From: Rhynchopus sp. YZ270_cl-10
Taxonomy: Eukaryota > Euglenozoa > Diplonemea > Diplonemida > Diplonemidae
NCBI GenBank assembly: GCA_964035575.1
Contig: OZ037861.1
Coordinates: forward strand, 1,488,001 to 1,552,000
DNA: 64,000 nt
Direction: 5' to 3'
Made by a program: the position numbers and the translations under genes
Notes under the pieces: generated by a model
What the model saw: the letters and a program-made list of their open reading frames with translations, nothing else
What the model was told of the DNA's origin: nothing
Databases searched by the model: none
Shown here: positions 51,634 to 62,002 of the stretch, in pieces
How positions within the stretch are numbered: position 1 is the first letter of the stretch
How the letters are laid out: each line of letters starts with the position of its first letter

Positions 51634-51704
51634 CGAGGTGCCAGGATCGAACTGACGACCTTAGGATTATGGGACCTACGCGCTCCCGACTGCGCCAACC
51701 TCGC
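51634..51704 (-). tRNA. Elongator tRNA-Met(CAT)
   Basis: Acceptor GCGAGGT or GGCGAGG with 3' strand CCTCGC, anticodon stem TAGGT/TCCTA, loop CCCATAA giving CAT with C33, T loop TTCGATC. The exact acceptor register is uncertain by a base. It has the C33 that elsewhere marks vertebrate initiators. Confidence 0.88.
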
Positions 51705-51828
51705 CTTGATATTATCGTATCATTAAGAAATACATGGGGTGCAAATTTCTACAGGTTTGCGTGGCAAAAAAAAATTTTTGAGTCAAAAAATTTTATGGGC
51801 TTCTGTGGAAACAATGACAGTTGTAGAA

Positions 51829-51912
51829 CCTCTCGTAGCTCAATTGGTAGAGCGCTCGACTGTAGAATACTCGGTTATCGAGCGGTCGCTGGTTCGATTC
51901 CGGCCGAGAGGA
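51829..51912 (+). tRNA. tRNA-Tyr(GTA) with a short intron
   Basis: Acceptor CCTCTCG/CGAGAGG with C1:G72 typical of eukaryotic Tyr. Anticodon stem CTCGA/TCGAG encloses 18 nt: a 7-nt loop (CTGTAG..A, GTA) and about 11 nt of intron after position 37. It is the only intron I see in any tRNA gene here. Confidence 0.93.
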
Positions 51913-51990
51913 TTTTTTTTCGTTTTCGTGTTCCAGATTATTTTCTGCAAACAGATGACTGCCTAAAAACAAAGAACGGTGAGAATTACA

Positions 51991-52072
51991 GCAGTCGTAT
52001 CCAAGTGGTTACGGAGGTGGACTAGAAATCCATTGGGCTCTGCCCGCGCAGGTTCAAGTCCTGCCGACTGCG
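51991..52072 (+). tRNA. tRNA-Ser(AGA)
   Basis: Class II. Acceptor GCAGTCG/CGACTGC, anticodon stem GTGGA/TCCAT, loop CTAGAAA giving AGA. Confidence 0.95.
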
Positions 52073-52170
52073 ATTCATTTTTTGTTCACGAATTTTCGTG
52101 CATTTTCGTCGTTTCTGTGCTCATTTTAGACCATTTTGATGCGCGAAATTAAATCAGAGTGAAGATTGTA

Positions 52171-52242
52171 TCCTCGGTAGTATAGAGGTCAGTATTTCCG
52201 CCTGTCACGCGGAAGACCCGGGTTCAATTCCCGGCCGGGGAA
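52171..52242 (+). tRNA. tRNA-Asp(GTC), second gene of the unit
   Basis: Same as the Asp gene at 33950 but on the plus strand and uninterrupted. Confidence 0.95.
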
Positions 52243-52304
52243 TTCTTTTTTGTACAGGGCTTACATTCATTGTTTCGTTTCTTTTCTGATGAAAATCAAA
52301 TCAG

Positions 52305-52377
52305 GCCCCGTTGGCGCAATGGATAGCGCGTTGGACTTCGAATCCAAAGGTTGCGGGTTCGAGTCCCGCACGGGGTT
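52305..52377 (+). tRNA. tRNA-Arg(TCG)
   Basis: Acceptor GCCCCGT/ACGGGGT, anticodon stem TTGGA/TCCAA, loop CTTCGAA giving TCG; T33. Confidence 0.95.
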
Positions 52378-52647
52378 AACTTTTTGAACATTGTTTTTTT
52401 GAACTTTTTTGAAAACACAAAAAAGTGAGGTTGGTGTCAAGTGAAATCACAGTGGAACAACAGATACAAATTTGGGTCCAGTGGGAAGGGGTCTCCCAGG
52501 AATTTTGGATTTTTTGGCAGTCAACCCATCCAGAAGAACCTTAAAAAATCTTGGGAAAAACTTGAAAACTGGAAATTCTTTGAAAAGCTGACATTTCAGA
52601 ATTTTTTTCTGAACATGAAAATTTTGCTTCCTCCTAAAAAAAAGAAC
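52378..52647. other. Intergenic, AT-rich
   Basis: No repeat or RNA fold recognised; an 86-codon frame here is not convincing. Confidence 0.5.
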
Positions 52648-52719
52648 TGCACTTACCGGGAGTCGAACCCGGGCCGCTCGCTTGGAAGGCGAGAATACTA
52701 ACCGTTATACCATAAGTGC
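52648..52719 (-). tRNA. tRNA-Gly(TCC)
   Basis: Acceptor GCACTTA/TAAGTGC, anticodon stem CTCGC/GCGAG, loop CTTCCAA giving TCC. Confidence 0.94.
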
Positions 52720-52808
52720 TGTTACTTTCATGCAAAGTGTTTTCTTTGTGGGGGGCAATTTCAAAATAAAAAAAATTTGAAATTGTTCAAATTGCCCAAA
52801 AAAAGAAG

Positions 52809-52880
52809 CAACCGTGGCAGGACTCGAACCTGCAACCGCCTGATCCGTGGTCAGGCGCTCTTCCATTGAGCCACACGGTC
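52809..52880 (-). tRNA. tRNA-Arg(ACG)
   Basis: Acceptor GACCGTG/CACGGTT, D arm GCTC/GAGC, anticodon stem CCTGA/TCAGG, loop CCACGGA giving ACG with C33. It is the intact form of the fragment at 28205 and spans the chosen unit 2/3 boundary. Confidence 0.88.
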
Positions 52881-52967
52881 CATGTCTTTAGGCAATAGTA
52901 TTTTTTATGTGGCCTGCATATTTTTGGAGTTGGAAAAAATGAAAATGGTTGATTGTACAGCTAAAAA

Positions 52968-53039
52968 AGCGGTTACCGAGAATTGAACTCGGGTCTCCCG
53001 TGCCACAAACGGGTGTTCTAACCACTAAACCATAACCGC
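52968..53039 (-). tRNA. tRNA-His(GTG), unit 3
   Basis: As 28319. Confidence 0.93.
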
Positions 53040-53155
53040 TTGAATACTCCCACTTATTGGGATCTCAGAAAGGGTTTTATTTCCCGGGACATTGTGAAAT
53101 ATTTTTCAACTATGCAACGAGCGGCAACTCGAGCACAATTTCGACTAATATCGTA

Positions 53156-53181
53156 GCGTAATTGGTCTAGTGGTAGAATGG
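53156..53181 (+). pseudogene. tRNA-Gly(GCC), 5' part, split by transposon
   Basis: Ends with TSD TAGAATGG (53174-53181). Intact form at 28507. Confidence 0.92.
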
Positions 53182-54588
53182 GGTGACCATGACTTACATG
53201 TTTTGGGATCCACTTACATGTTTTGGGAAAAACATGACTTACATGTTTATGGTGGGAAACTTACATGTTTATGGATTTTCAGGTTGACCCACTTACAGGC
53301 CAAAAAATTTTTTCTACACAAAAAAAATTTTTCTTCAGAAAAAGCTCGTTCGAAAAAAAAATTTTTTTTTTTGCCTGTGAAAAATTTCTTATGAAGACCT
53401 CTGGCAAAATTTTTGTGTCTGTGTGCAAAGTGTTTTACCCTTAGTCCGTGGGGAAGGATACTGATGGTGTTCACCCACATAACATAGCACACGAGCCAGC
53501 TAAGTAACTGTCCCCCGAGAACCCTATCAGCCACACGAACCAGATAACGCAACCTAGAACCAGCAGGTTCCCGCGCACCCGCACCCACCAGCCAGCTTAT
53601 TAACCCACGAACCAGATAACGTTGCCCGAACCCCGCGCACCCGCACCACCACACCAGCCGGATAACGCAACCTAGAACCAGCAGGTTCCCGCGCACCCGC
53701 ACCCACCAGCCAGCTTATTAACCACACCAGCCAGATAACGTTGCCCGAACCCCGCGCACCCGCACAACCACACGAACCAGCTAGGGACCGCAAACCCGCG
53801 CACCCGTCAACCCGCACACCCGCACAACCACACCAGCCAGATAACGCAACCTAGAACCAGCAGGTTCCCGCGCACCCGCACCCACCAGCCAGCTTATTAA
53901 CCCACGAACCAGATAACGTTGCCCGAACCCCGCGCACCCGCACTACCACACCAGCCAGATAACGCAACCTCGAACCCGCAAACCCGCGCACCCGCAAACC
54001 CGCAAACCCGCACAACCACCAGTCAGATAACGTAACCTAGAACCAGATAACGTTGCCCGAACCCCGCACACCCGCACAACCACACCAGCCAGATAACGCA
54101 ACCTCGAACCCGCAAACCTGCGCACCCGCAAACCCGCAAACCCGCACAACCACCAGTCAGATAACGTAACCTAGAACCCGCATTTGGTCAGGACCTCTTC
54201 AGAAAAACTGTGTGAGAAGTATGAGACAGTGTAGCCGAGTGGTTACCACGCAGGTAAAATTTTTCTTATGGTAGCGGGTTCAACCCCCGAGACAAGTCAG
54301 TTTTTGGCTAAGTGGCAGAAATATGTTCCCGACCCGGGTATTGAATGTCGACCTGACCTCAAAAAAAAACTGACTTACATGTTTATGAAAAACATGACTT
54401 ACATGGTTATGAACCGGCAAAAATCTCAACATGACTTACATGGTTATGAAAAACATGACTTACATGTTTATTTGTACACAAAAATCCCCGGCTTAATAAA
54501 CATGTAAGTCATGTTTTTCATAAACATGTAAGTCAGTTTTTTCCATAAACATGTAAGTTTTCCCATAACCATGTAAGTCAGTATGGCC
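53182..54588 (+). mobile_element. tRNA-targeting transposon copy 4, complete 1407 bp
   Basis: Looks identical to copy 2. TSD TAGAATGG on both sides (tRNA positions about 20-27). The GGTGACC end faces the tRNA 5' part, the opposite of copies 2, 5 and 6 relative to the gene. Confidence 0.93.
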
Positions 54589-54641
54589 TAGAATGGCCCC
54601 CCGCCACGGGGTCGGCCCGGGTTCGATTCCCGGATTACGCA
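54589..54641 (+). pseudogene. tRNA-Gly(GCC), 3' part, split by transposon
   Basis: Begins with the second TAGAATGG (54589-54596) and runs to the acceptor ATTACGC and discriminator A. Confidence 0.92.
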
Positions 54642-54856
54642 CTCTCTTTTTGCGATTGGAAAAAGCAAAACAATATGGTTTCGGACAGTTTCAGGTCGGT
54701 CACAAACTCGTTCAAAACGAAAAAGTGGAAATGATATGTACTCTTTCTTGTGTAAGGATTCTTAGTGGAGAAAGAATTTTTTTGTCTGATGCGGGTTTTT
54801 GCTCGACATAGTAAGTCAGTTCAGTCACAACTTCCGTCACAATCGAAAAAAAATTT

Positions 54857-55168
54857 GACTCACATGTTTATAAACCCATACTGACTTACATGTTTATTTG
54901 TTCACAAAAATCCCAGTTCATAAACATGTAAGTCAGTATGGCCGCTCTGGTGGCCACATGTTTTTGGGTTAACTTACGTGTTTATGAAAAACCTGACTTA
55001 CATGTTTATTTGTTCACAAAATTCCCTGGGTTAATAACCATGTAAGTCAGGTTTTTCATAACCATGTAAGTCAGGTTGGGACTACGACATGTTCATAAAC
55101 CCAACCTGACTTACATGTTTATTTCTTCACAAAATTCCCAGTAAATAAACATGTAAGTCAGTATGGCC
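54857..55168. repeat. MITE cluster, unit 3
   Basis: As 28793-29104. Confidence 0.8.
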
Positions 55169-55209
55169 GGTGCGCTGGTCAGAGGTAATATGATCATCAG
55201 GTTTGCGGG

Positions 55210-55342
55210 CCGACCCCCCTGTGCGCCCGATTAGGGACCCCCCTGTGCGCCCGATTAGGAATCCCCCTGTGCGCCCGATTAGGGACCCCCTGTGCGCCCG
55301 ATTAGCCTACCCCCCTGTGCGCCCGATTAGGAATCCCCCTAG
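55210..55342. repeat. Minisatellite, unit 3
   Basis: As 29146-29278. Confidence 0.85.
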
Positions 55343-55817
55343 TCACTGTGACCAGGTGCCCCTACTAATATGCCTTACCAATATGGCCTGGGCTGTGGTA
55401 TGTCGGGTGTACTACATGCTGGGACCTAAAGAGGAACCACATGCTGGAACACGGCTTTAAGCCCCCACCCATTTCAGCTGTGGTTCCTACTGTGCCCAGT
55501 CACTGTGACCAGGTGCCTGGTCAGATCTGACCAGGTACCCTTACTAATATGCCTGACCAATATGGCCAGGGGTGGTATGTCGGGTGCACAAGGGAGTTTC
55601 ACGATGGGTTATCTTATGCACAGGTACAGTGGATGTAGAAAACCCACAAACCCATTGTGTGTGGGTTTTCTGGCATAGGACTGTATGGAAAGTGCACGGG
55701 TCCACCACAGTACAACCAGTCATGCACCAAGGGACACTGGCTGTTTTATCACTTTTTGAACTTTTTTAGACACTGCCAAACCTTCTCCATAATCTGAGAT
55801 CTTGGGAAACAAGATAA

Positions 55818-55889
55818 GCTCGCGTGGCGCAATGGAAGCGCGTCGGTTCCCGACGCCGGAGGTTGCGGGTTCGATCCCCGCCGCGAGTA
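55818..55889 (+). tRNA. tRNA-Arg(CCG), unit 3
   Basis: As 2126. Confidence 0.85.
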
Positions 55890-56026
55890 CTTTTTATTCA
55901 TTCCAAAATATTTTTAGATTTCCTTCTTCTCAGAGATTTCTTGTCACAAAACTTTGCCAAATTGAAAATTCAGAAATGCGAAAATATCAAAAAACAGCTC
56001 CGAAATTTGAAAGCAATCAAAAAGGA

Positions 56027-56098
56027 TTCCCCCTCCGGGGTTTGAACCCGGGTCGCCTGGGTGAAAGCCAGGTATACTAACCACTGTACTAAAGGGGA
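56027..56098 (-). tRNA. tRNA-Glu(TTC), unit 3
   Basis: As 2335. Confidence 0.95.
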
Positions 56099-56201
56099 GG
56101 TGATACTTAGGCACAATCCAAAAAGGGTACTTTTGTGCAAGCTACACGGAGTTTCAAACGAAAAAAAAAAAAAAATGAAAAATGAAAATCCAAAAAGACA
56201 A

Positions 56202-56273
56202 GGGCTCGGCGGGGAATTGAACCCCGGACCTCTCGCACCCTAAGCGAGAATCATGCCACTAGACCACCGAGCC
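56202..56273 (-). tRNA. tRNA-Pro(AGG), unit 3
   Basis: As 2505. Confidence 0.95.
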
Positions 56274-56387
56274 ACGAATTCTCTCGCATTCTCTTCGTAA
56301 CGCGGCCATATGTTTCCATCATTCCTTGTGTGTGTTTTCGTTTTGAATAAGGTCCCCATGTAAATGCTGTCTTCGCTAACAATCAGA

Positions 56388-56460
56388 TCCTCCTTGGCGC
56401 AGTCGGTAGCGCGTCAGGCTGTTAACCTGCAGGTCGTTGGTTCGAACCCAACAGGAGGAG
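56388..56460 (+). tRNA. tRNA-Asn(GTT), unit 3
   Basis: As 2691. Confidence 0.96.
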
Positions 56461-56714
56461 ATTTTTCATTTTTTTGAGTTTTTGACTCTATTTTTTAATT
56501 TTGAGCTAAAAATCAACGTTGTGTGTCATCTTGATGTTGAAACTATTTTTCAGGATTTCCAAGGTTGTCTCATCAAAAAAACCAAACATCTTGAATGCTG
56601 TCCTAACTTGGAGATTCGTTACCTGAAGATAAAACAGATTTTGTCAGGTTTTTTTTGAGTTTGAAAAAGTTCAGAAAAGAATGAAAAAAGGGATCAATGC
56701 AGTGTATAAAAAAA

Positions 56715-56796
56715 CGCGAACGGCAAGGTTCGAACTTGCGCATGCAGAGCACACTCGCTTAGCAGGCGAGCCCCGTAACCACTTGGGTACGTCCGC
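56715..56796 (-). tRNA. tRNA-Ser(GCT), unit 3
   Basis: As 3020. Confidence 0.95.
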
Positions 56797-57013
56797 TTAA
56801 TTACCTGTCAGTACTTAGGACGAAGCTTGTACTTTGTTTAATGACACGTTAGTGATCACTGTGGTCACGAAAAATCATCGCAATTGTGACCACCAAAAAA
56901 AATTTTTTGGGCACGATTTCGCACGCTGGTGAGCTCATTGCACAACGACCGACACACCATGTTTTCCAACAAATAAAAAAAATTCAGAAAAATTCAGGTA
57001 TCAATACAAAAAG

Positions 57014-57086
57014 CACCTCCCGCGGGGCTCGAACCCGCGACCACAAGGTTAAGGGCCTTGCGCTCTACCGACTGAGCTAGGGAGGC
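57014..57086 (-). tRNA. tRNA-Lys(CTT), unit 3
   Basis: As 3321, with C33. Confidence 0.94.
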
Positions 57087-57188
57087 TCATATTAACTTAA
57101 ATCAAAGAATCAACGTGGGGTACTTGTGTGTACCTGCAACCACCAAATTTTCCATCGTTGTTGTGTGAACAAAAGGATCCGGATTATC

Positions 57189-57260
57189 TCTCCTATGGTG
57201 TAGTGGTTAGCACCCTGGACTTTGAATCCAGTAGCCGCGGTTCAAACCCGCGTGGGAGAA
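57189..57260 (+). tRNA. tRNA-Gln(TTG), unit 3
   Basis: As 3496. Confidence 0.95.
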
Positions 57261-57375
57261 CTTTTCTTTTTCCAAGTGTTTTCAACATTTTTTGGAGCTT
57301 TGTCACACACATCTTCAATCTTTGCATTTGATGGCAAAAGCATAAATCACAGAAATCAAACGAAAAGGTAAAGAA

Positions 57376-57457
57376 CGCTGACGGCAGGGTTCGAACCTGC
57401 GCGGGCAGAGCCCAGTGGATTTCAAGTCCACCTCCGTAACCACTTGGATACGTCAGC
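57376..57457 (-). tRNA. tRNA-Ser(TGA), unit 3
   Basis: As 3683. Confidence 0.95.
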
Positions 57458-57533
57458 ATAGTTGAGGAAGCACAACGCCCCAGATCCTGAAAATGAGCAC
57501 AAAAAAGAGAATCCAATCAATCCAAAAAGTAGG

Positions 57534-57605
57534 CACCCGCCGTGGGGATCGAACCCACGACCATTGGATTAAAAGTCCAACGCTCTACCGCTGAGCTAGG
57601 CGGGC
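57534..57605 (-). tRNA. tRNA-Lys(TTT), unit 3
   Basis: As 3842. Confidence 0.95.
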
Positions 57606-57718
57606 ATTCGTTTTAAAGGAAAGAGTCAATTTCAAGGCTTGTTGCGTTCTTGAAAAAAATTTACAAAAAGACGAACAGAATGTGCCCCAAGTACGTCTCC
57701 TTGAGGGACATTTATCAG

Positions 57719-57790
57719 GGGCGTTTAGCTCAGTGGTAGAGCGCCCGTTCTGCATACGGGAGGCCGAGGGTTCGAACCCCTCAATGTCCA
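57719..57790 (+). tRNA. tRNA-Ala(TGC), unit 3
   Basis: As 4029, with C33. Confidence 0.95.
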
Positions 57791-57879
57791 TTTTTTTGCC
57801 ATATTTTGTTGATTATTTTTTGGTTGGGCCAGTCAAATACACAAAAATATGAACTGACATCATTGTGCAGTGCCTGCGA

Positions 57880-58484
57880 TGAGGATGTGTGTGATGGTCC
57901 AATTGGCGAGTCTGACCTTATAATGCGTTCAGGAACATCCAAATGACCCATTTTCCCAACGTTTTCACATTTTTGAGCATTTTGCTATTACGCAATAGTG
58001 GTACAATAGGCATTTTACTGGGTCATTTTAACCAACTCTATCAGGACACTTCTGATGCTCCAATTGGCGATTCTGACCTCATAATGGCTTCATGAGCAGC
58101 CGAATAACCCGATTTCCCAATATTTTCACATTTTTGAACATTTTGCCATTCGTGGAATGGTGGCACAAAAGTCATTTTAGTGGGTCATTTTCGCCAACTC
58201 GATCAGGGCACTTCTGGTGCTCCAATTTGCGGTTCTGACCTCATAATGGATTCAAGAGCACCCAAATAACCCATTTTCCCAACGTTTTCACATTTTAGAC
58301 TATTTTTGCTATTGCGGAATGGCAGTACAATAGGCAGTTTACTGGGTCATTTTCGCCAACTCGATCAGGATACTTCTGATGCTCTAATCACATCGTTTAA
58401 CCTCATAATGCATTCAGGAGCACTCAAATAACCCATTTTCCCAATGTTTTCGCATTTTTGACCACTTTGCTGTTGCAGAGTATC
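57880..58484. repeat. Satellite of about 165 bp, unit 3
   Basis: As 31815-32420. Confidence 0.85.
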
Positions 58485-58575
58485 AGTAAGATGAGGTCAT
58501 GCAAATACAGTTTTGTGCACAATAGAAAAAAATAGTGTGTACCCCAGCTTGGCGATTCCTTTCGTCATTATTGTC

Positions 58576-58648
58576 GGTCGTGTAGCTCAGTCGGTAGAGC
58601 ATTGGTCTAATAAGCCAACGGTCCCAGGTTCGAGCCCTGTCACGACCA
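58576..58648 (+). tRNA. tRNA-Ile(AAT), unit 3
   Basis: As 4886. Confidence 0.95.
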
Positions 58649-58726
58649 ATACTTTTTCTACTACTTTGACTTCATTCACTTCAAAAAATGTTGGCCGTGT
58701 AAAAAATATGCATACCCTAAAACAAG

Positions 58727-58733
58727 GCCTCTT

Positions 58734-58782
<49 letters not shown>

Positions 58783-58799
58783 AATCCCAGGTGGAGGCA
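58727..58799 (+). tRNA. tRNA-Phe(GAA), unit 3
   Basis: As 5039. Confidence 0.94.
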
Positions 58800-59455
58800 C
58801 TTCTCTTTTTTTTCCCCTCAGCTCTAATAACAATTTTCAAGGTGCGCTGTGTTACCACATTGAAAAAGTGCGCTGTGCTACTACATTGGAAAAGTGCGCT
58901 GTGCTACTACATCCCAATTTTTTGGACGAAATTTTTTTGGTATGTCGGGCACACAGCGCAGACCCCGATATGGGCGCACAGAACCCCCCCCATTGTGGGC
59001 GCACAGAACAGGCCCTCCGTTGTGGGCGCACAGCTCACTGTGTGCTGTGCAAGTTTCAGCATATGGCTTCTGGCAACAAAAACTTAAAAAAAATTTTGGC
59101 CGAAAATTATTTTTTGGCCTGCAATCAGGTTGAGCTGAGATGCTATGTAACATGTAAGTCAGTCAGTCTGTTTCATGTTCCCACTGATCAAAGTTCGTTC
59201 GAGATGGAAAGGACTGAAAAGGAAGCACATGTGGAAATGTTAAGGAATCCCCACCCATTTCCGCATGTGCTTCCGGCAACAAAAACTGATTGCTCCGGGA
59301 TTTGATTTTGGTACCATTTTTCACCAAATCCAAAAAAATTGGCAGAGTAGCACAGCCGCAAACGTTAGCATTATGACACGTGTTTGCGGATGTGCTCTCA
59401 CCCCCAAAAAAAATGGGCAATACAAGGCCAAAAAACAAACACACAAAAAGAAGTG

Positions 59456-59529
59456 TACACCTATCCGGGTTTGAACCGGAGACCTCCTCGGTGTTAACGA
59501 GGCGTCATAACCAACTAGACCATAGGTGC
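59456..59529 (-). tRNA. tRNA-Val(AAC), unit 3
   Basis: As 5756. Confidence 0.94.
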
Positions 59530-59650
59530 TGACATTTATATGGTTCGTAGAAACGAGATGGTGTGTGCATTCACCACCCAAAACCCAAAACTGTGTCAAA
59601 ATAAAAAAAATTTTGGACAGAAGAAAATGGGAATATGGGTACAAAACGAA

Positions 59651-59722
59651 GGCTTAGTGGTCTAGTGGCATGATTCTCGCTTTGGGTGCGAGAGGTCCAG
59701 GGTTCGATTCCCTGCTGAGCCC
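59651..59722 (+). tRNA. tRNA-Pro(TGG), unit 3
   Basis: As 5951. Confidence 0.95.
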
Positions 59723-59829
59723 CTCTTTTTTTCGAGATTTTGTGTCACAAATTTTTTGTCAGAAAAAACAAATTGTGAAAAAACTGATTCCTTGAAAAAT
59801 TGATTCTGGACAACAGAAGGAAAAAAGTG

Positions 59830-59911
59830 TGACAGGAGTGGGGTTTGAACCCACGCCTCCGAAGAGAAAGGAACTTGAGTCCTCCGCCTTAGACCTCTCG
59901 GCCATCCTGCC
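59830..59911 (-). tRNA. tRNA-Leu(CAA), unit 3
   Basis: As 6130. Confidence 0.94.
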
Positions 59912-60013
59912 TTGCCAACAGATTTATATTAGAAATGAAATGAGAACGGTGAGAAAGGACAACCAAAACGGAGCAAAAGGAAAAACAGAAGAAAACACAA
60001 CACATAAAAAGAG

Positions 60014-60066
60014 TTCCCCGGCCGGGAATTGAACCCGGGTCTTCCGCGTGACAGGCGGAAATACTG
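60014..60066 (-). pseudogene. tRNA-Asp(GTC), 3' part, split by transposon
   Basis: Ends with TSD AAATACTG (60059-60066), the same site as in unit 1. Confidence 0.92.
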
Positions 60067-61374
60067 GGTGACCATGACTTACATGTTTTGGGATCCACTT
60101 ACATGTTTTGGGAAAAACATGACTTACATGTTTATGGTGGGAAACTTACATGTTTATGGATTTTCAGGTTGACCCACTTACAGGCCAAAAAAATTTTTTC
60201 TACACAAAAAAAAATTTTCTTCAGAAAAAGCTCGTTCGAAAAAAAAAAATTTTTTTTTGCCTGTGAAAAATTTCTTATGAAGACCTCTGGCAAAATTTTT
60301 GTGTCCATGTACAAAGTGTTTTTTACCCTTAGTACATGGGGAAGTATACTGGTGGTGTTCACCCACATAACATAGCACACGAGCAAGCTAAGTAACTGAC
60401 CCCCGAGAACCATATCAGCCACACGAACCAGATAACGCAACCTAGAGCCAGATAACGCTGACCGAACCCCGCGCACCCGCACAACCACACCAGCCAGATA
60501 ACGTTACCCGAACCCCGCACACCCGCACCACCACACCAGCCAGATAACGTGCCCGAACCCCGCACACCCGCACAACCACACCAGCCAGATAACGTTGCCC
60601 GAACCCCGCGCACCCGCGCAACCACACGAACCAGCTAGGGACCGCAAACCCGCGCACCCGTCAACCCGCAAACCCGCACAACCACCAGCCAGATAACGCA
60701 ACCTAGAACCAGCTAGTTCCCGCGCACCCGCACCCACCAGCCAGCTTATTAACCACACGAACCAGATAACGTTGTCCGAACCCCGCGCACCCGCACAACC
60801 ACACCAGCCAGATAGCGCAACCTAGAACCCGCAAACCCGCGCACCCGCAAACCCGCAAACCCGCACAACCACCAGCTAGATAACGTAACCTAGAGCCAGA
60901 TAACATTACCCGAACCCCGCACACCCGCACAACCACACCAGTCAGGTAACGTAACCTAGAACCCGCATTTGGTCAGGACCTCTTCAGAAAAACTGCGTGG
61001 AGAAGTATGAGACAGTGTAGCCGAGTGGTTACCACGCAGGTATAACTTTTCTTATGGTCGCGGGTTCAACCCCCGAGACAAGTCAGTTTTTGGCTAAGTG
61101 GCAGAAATATGTTCCCGACCCGGGTATTGAATCTCGACCTGACCTCAAAAAAAAACTGACTTACATGTTTATGAAAAACATGACTTACATGGTTATGAAC
61201 CGGCAAAAATCTCAACATGACTTACATGGTTATGAAAAACATGACTTACATGTTTATTTGTACACAAAAATCCCCGGCTTAATAAACATGTAAGTCATGT
61301 TTTTCATAAACATGTAAGTCAGTTTTTTCCATAAACATGTAAGTTTTCCCATAACCATGTAAGTCAGTATGGCC
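60067..61374 (+). mobile_element. tRNA-targeting transposon copy 5, diverged 1308-bp variant
   Basis: Same ends and layout as the 1407-bp copies, but with many substitutions (for example GTGTCCATGTACAAAG), a different and shorter minisatellite and a tRNA-like segment reading GGTCGCGGGTTCAACCCC. TSD AAATACTG on both sides. It may be an older subfamily. Confidence 0.93.
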
Positions 61375-61401
61375 AAATACTGACCTCTATACTACCGAGG
61401 A
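61375..61401 (-). pseudogene. tRNA-Asp(GTC), 5' part, split by transposon
   Basis: Begins with the second AAATACTG; pairs with 60014-60066. Confidence 0.92.
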
Positions 61402-61489
61402 TACAATGAAGCCTGTTTTTAAAATGAATGCGTCCAGAGAAAGTCTTCAATCACACCGAATCTGAAAAATAAAAAACAAAGAAAAGAAT

Positions 61490-61562
61490 TACCCCATGTG
61501 GGACTCGAACCCACAACCTTTGGATTAGAAGTCCAACGCGCTATCCATTGCGCCAATGGGGC
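61490..61562 (-). tRNA. tRNA-Arg(TCT), unit 3
   Basis: As 7889. Confidence 0.95.
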
Positions 61563-61653
61563 TTGTTTCATATTCTTTTCTTGTTTTAAGGAAGTGTCCC
61601 TTCACAGTCAACACCACCTGTAAAAATTGTGAAGGAAATTCAAAAATGAAAAG

Positions 61654-61726
61654 TACAACTAGCTGGGATTGAACCAGCGATCTTCCGCGTGTAAGGCGGA
61701 CGTCCTAACCACTAGACGATAGCTGC
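61654..61726 (-). tRNA. tRNA-Val(TAC), unit 3
   Basis: As 8053. Confidence 0.94.
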
Positions 61727-61827
61727 CCAAACTTAGTGAGATGTTGGCAAGGGTCTGACCAACTTTTTTTTTGGTGTGCAAAAAATTTTTTTCAGGTCAA
61801 AAAAATGGGTTCATCAAAAAGGTTATC

Positions 61828-61900
61828 TAGCAGAGATAGGTTTCGATCCTATGACCTGTGGGTTATGAGCCCACCGCGCTGACCACTGCGCCACTCTGCT
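61828..61900 (-). tRNA. Initiator tRNA-Met(CAT), unit 3
   Basis: As 8227. Confidence 0.94.
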
Positions 61901-61950
61901 TCTAATTACTTCCAACGATGTTTTCTACATGCCCAGCTTAAAAAAGCCTG

Positions 61951-62002
61951 TGCGACCGCCGGGAATCGAACCCGGGTCGAACCCTTGGGAGGGGTCCATC
62001 AT
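61951..62002 (-). pseudogene. tRNA-Gly(CCC), 3' part, split by transposon
   Basis: Ends with TSD TCCATCAT (61995-62002). Confidence 0.9.

Larger units (their letters stand above)
28205..52853 (+). repeat. RNA-gene repeat unit 2 (complete, 24649 bp)
   Basis: From the break in tRNA-Arg to the same base in the next intact tRNA-Arg. Every tRNA gene between these ends is uninterrupted. It carries 45 tRNA genes, four 5S, five SL, U1, U2, U4, U5, U6, SRP and two unknown RNAs. Confidence 0.92.
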
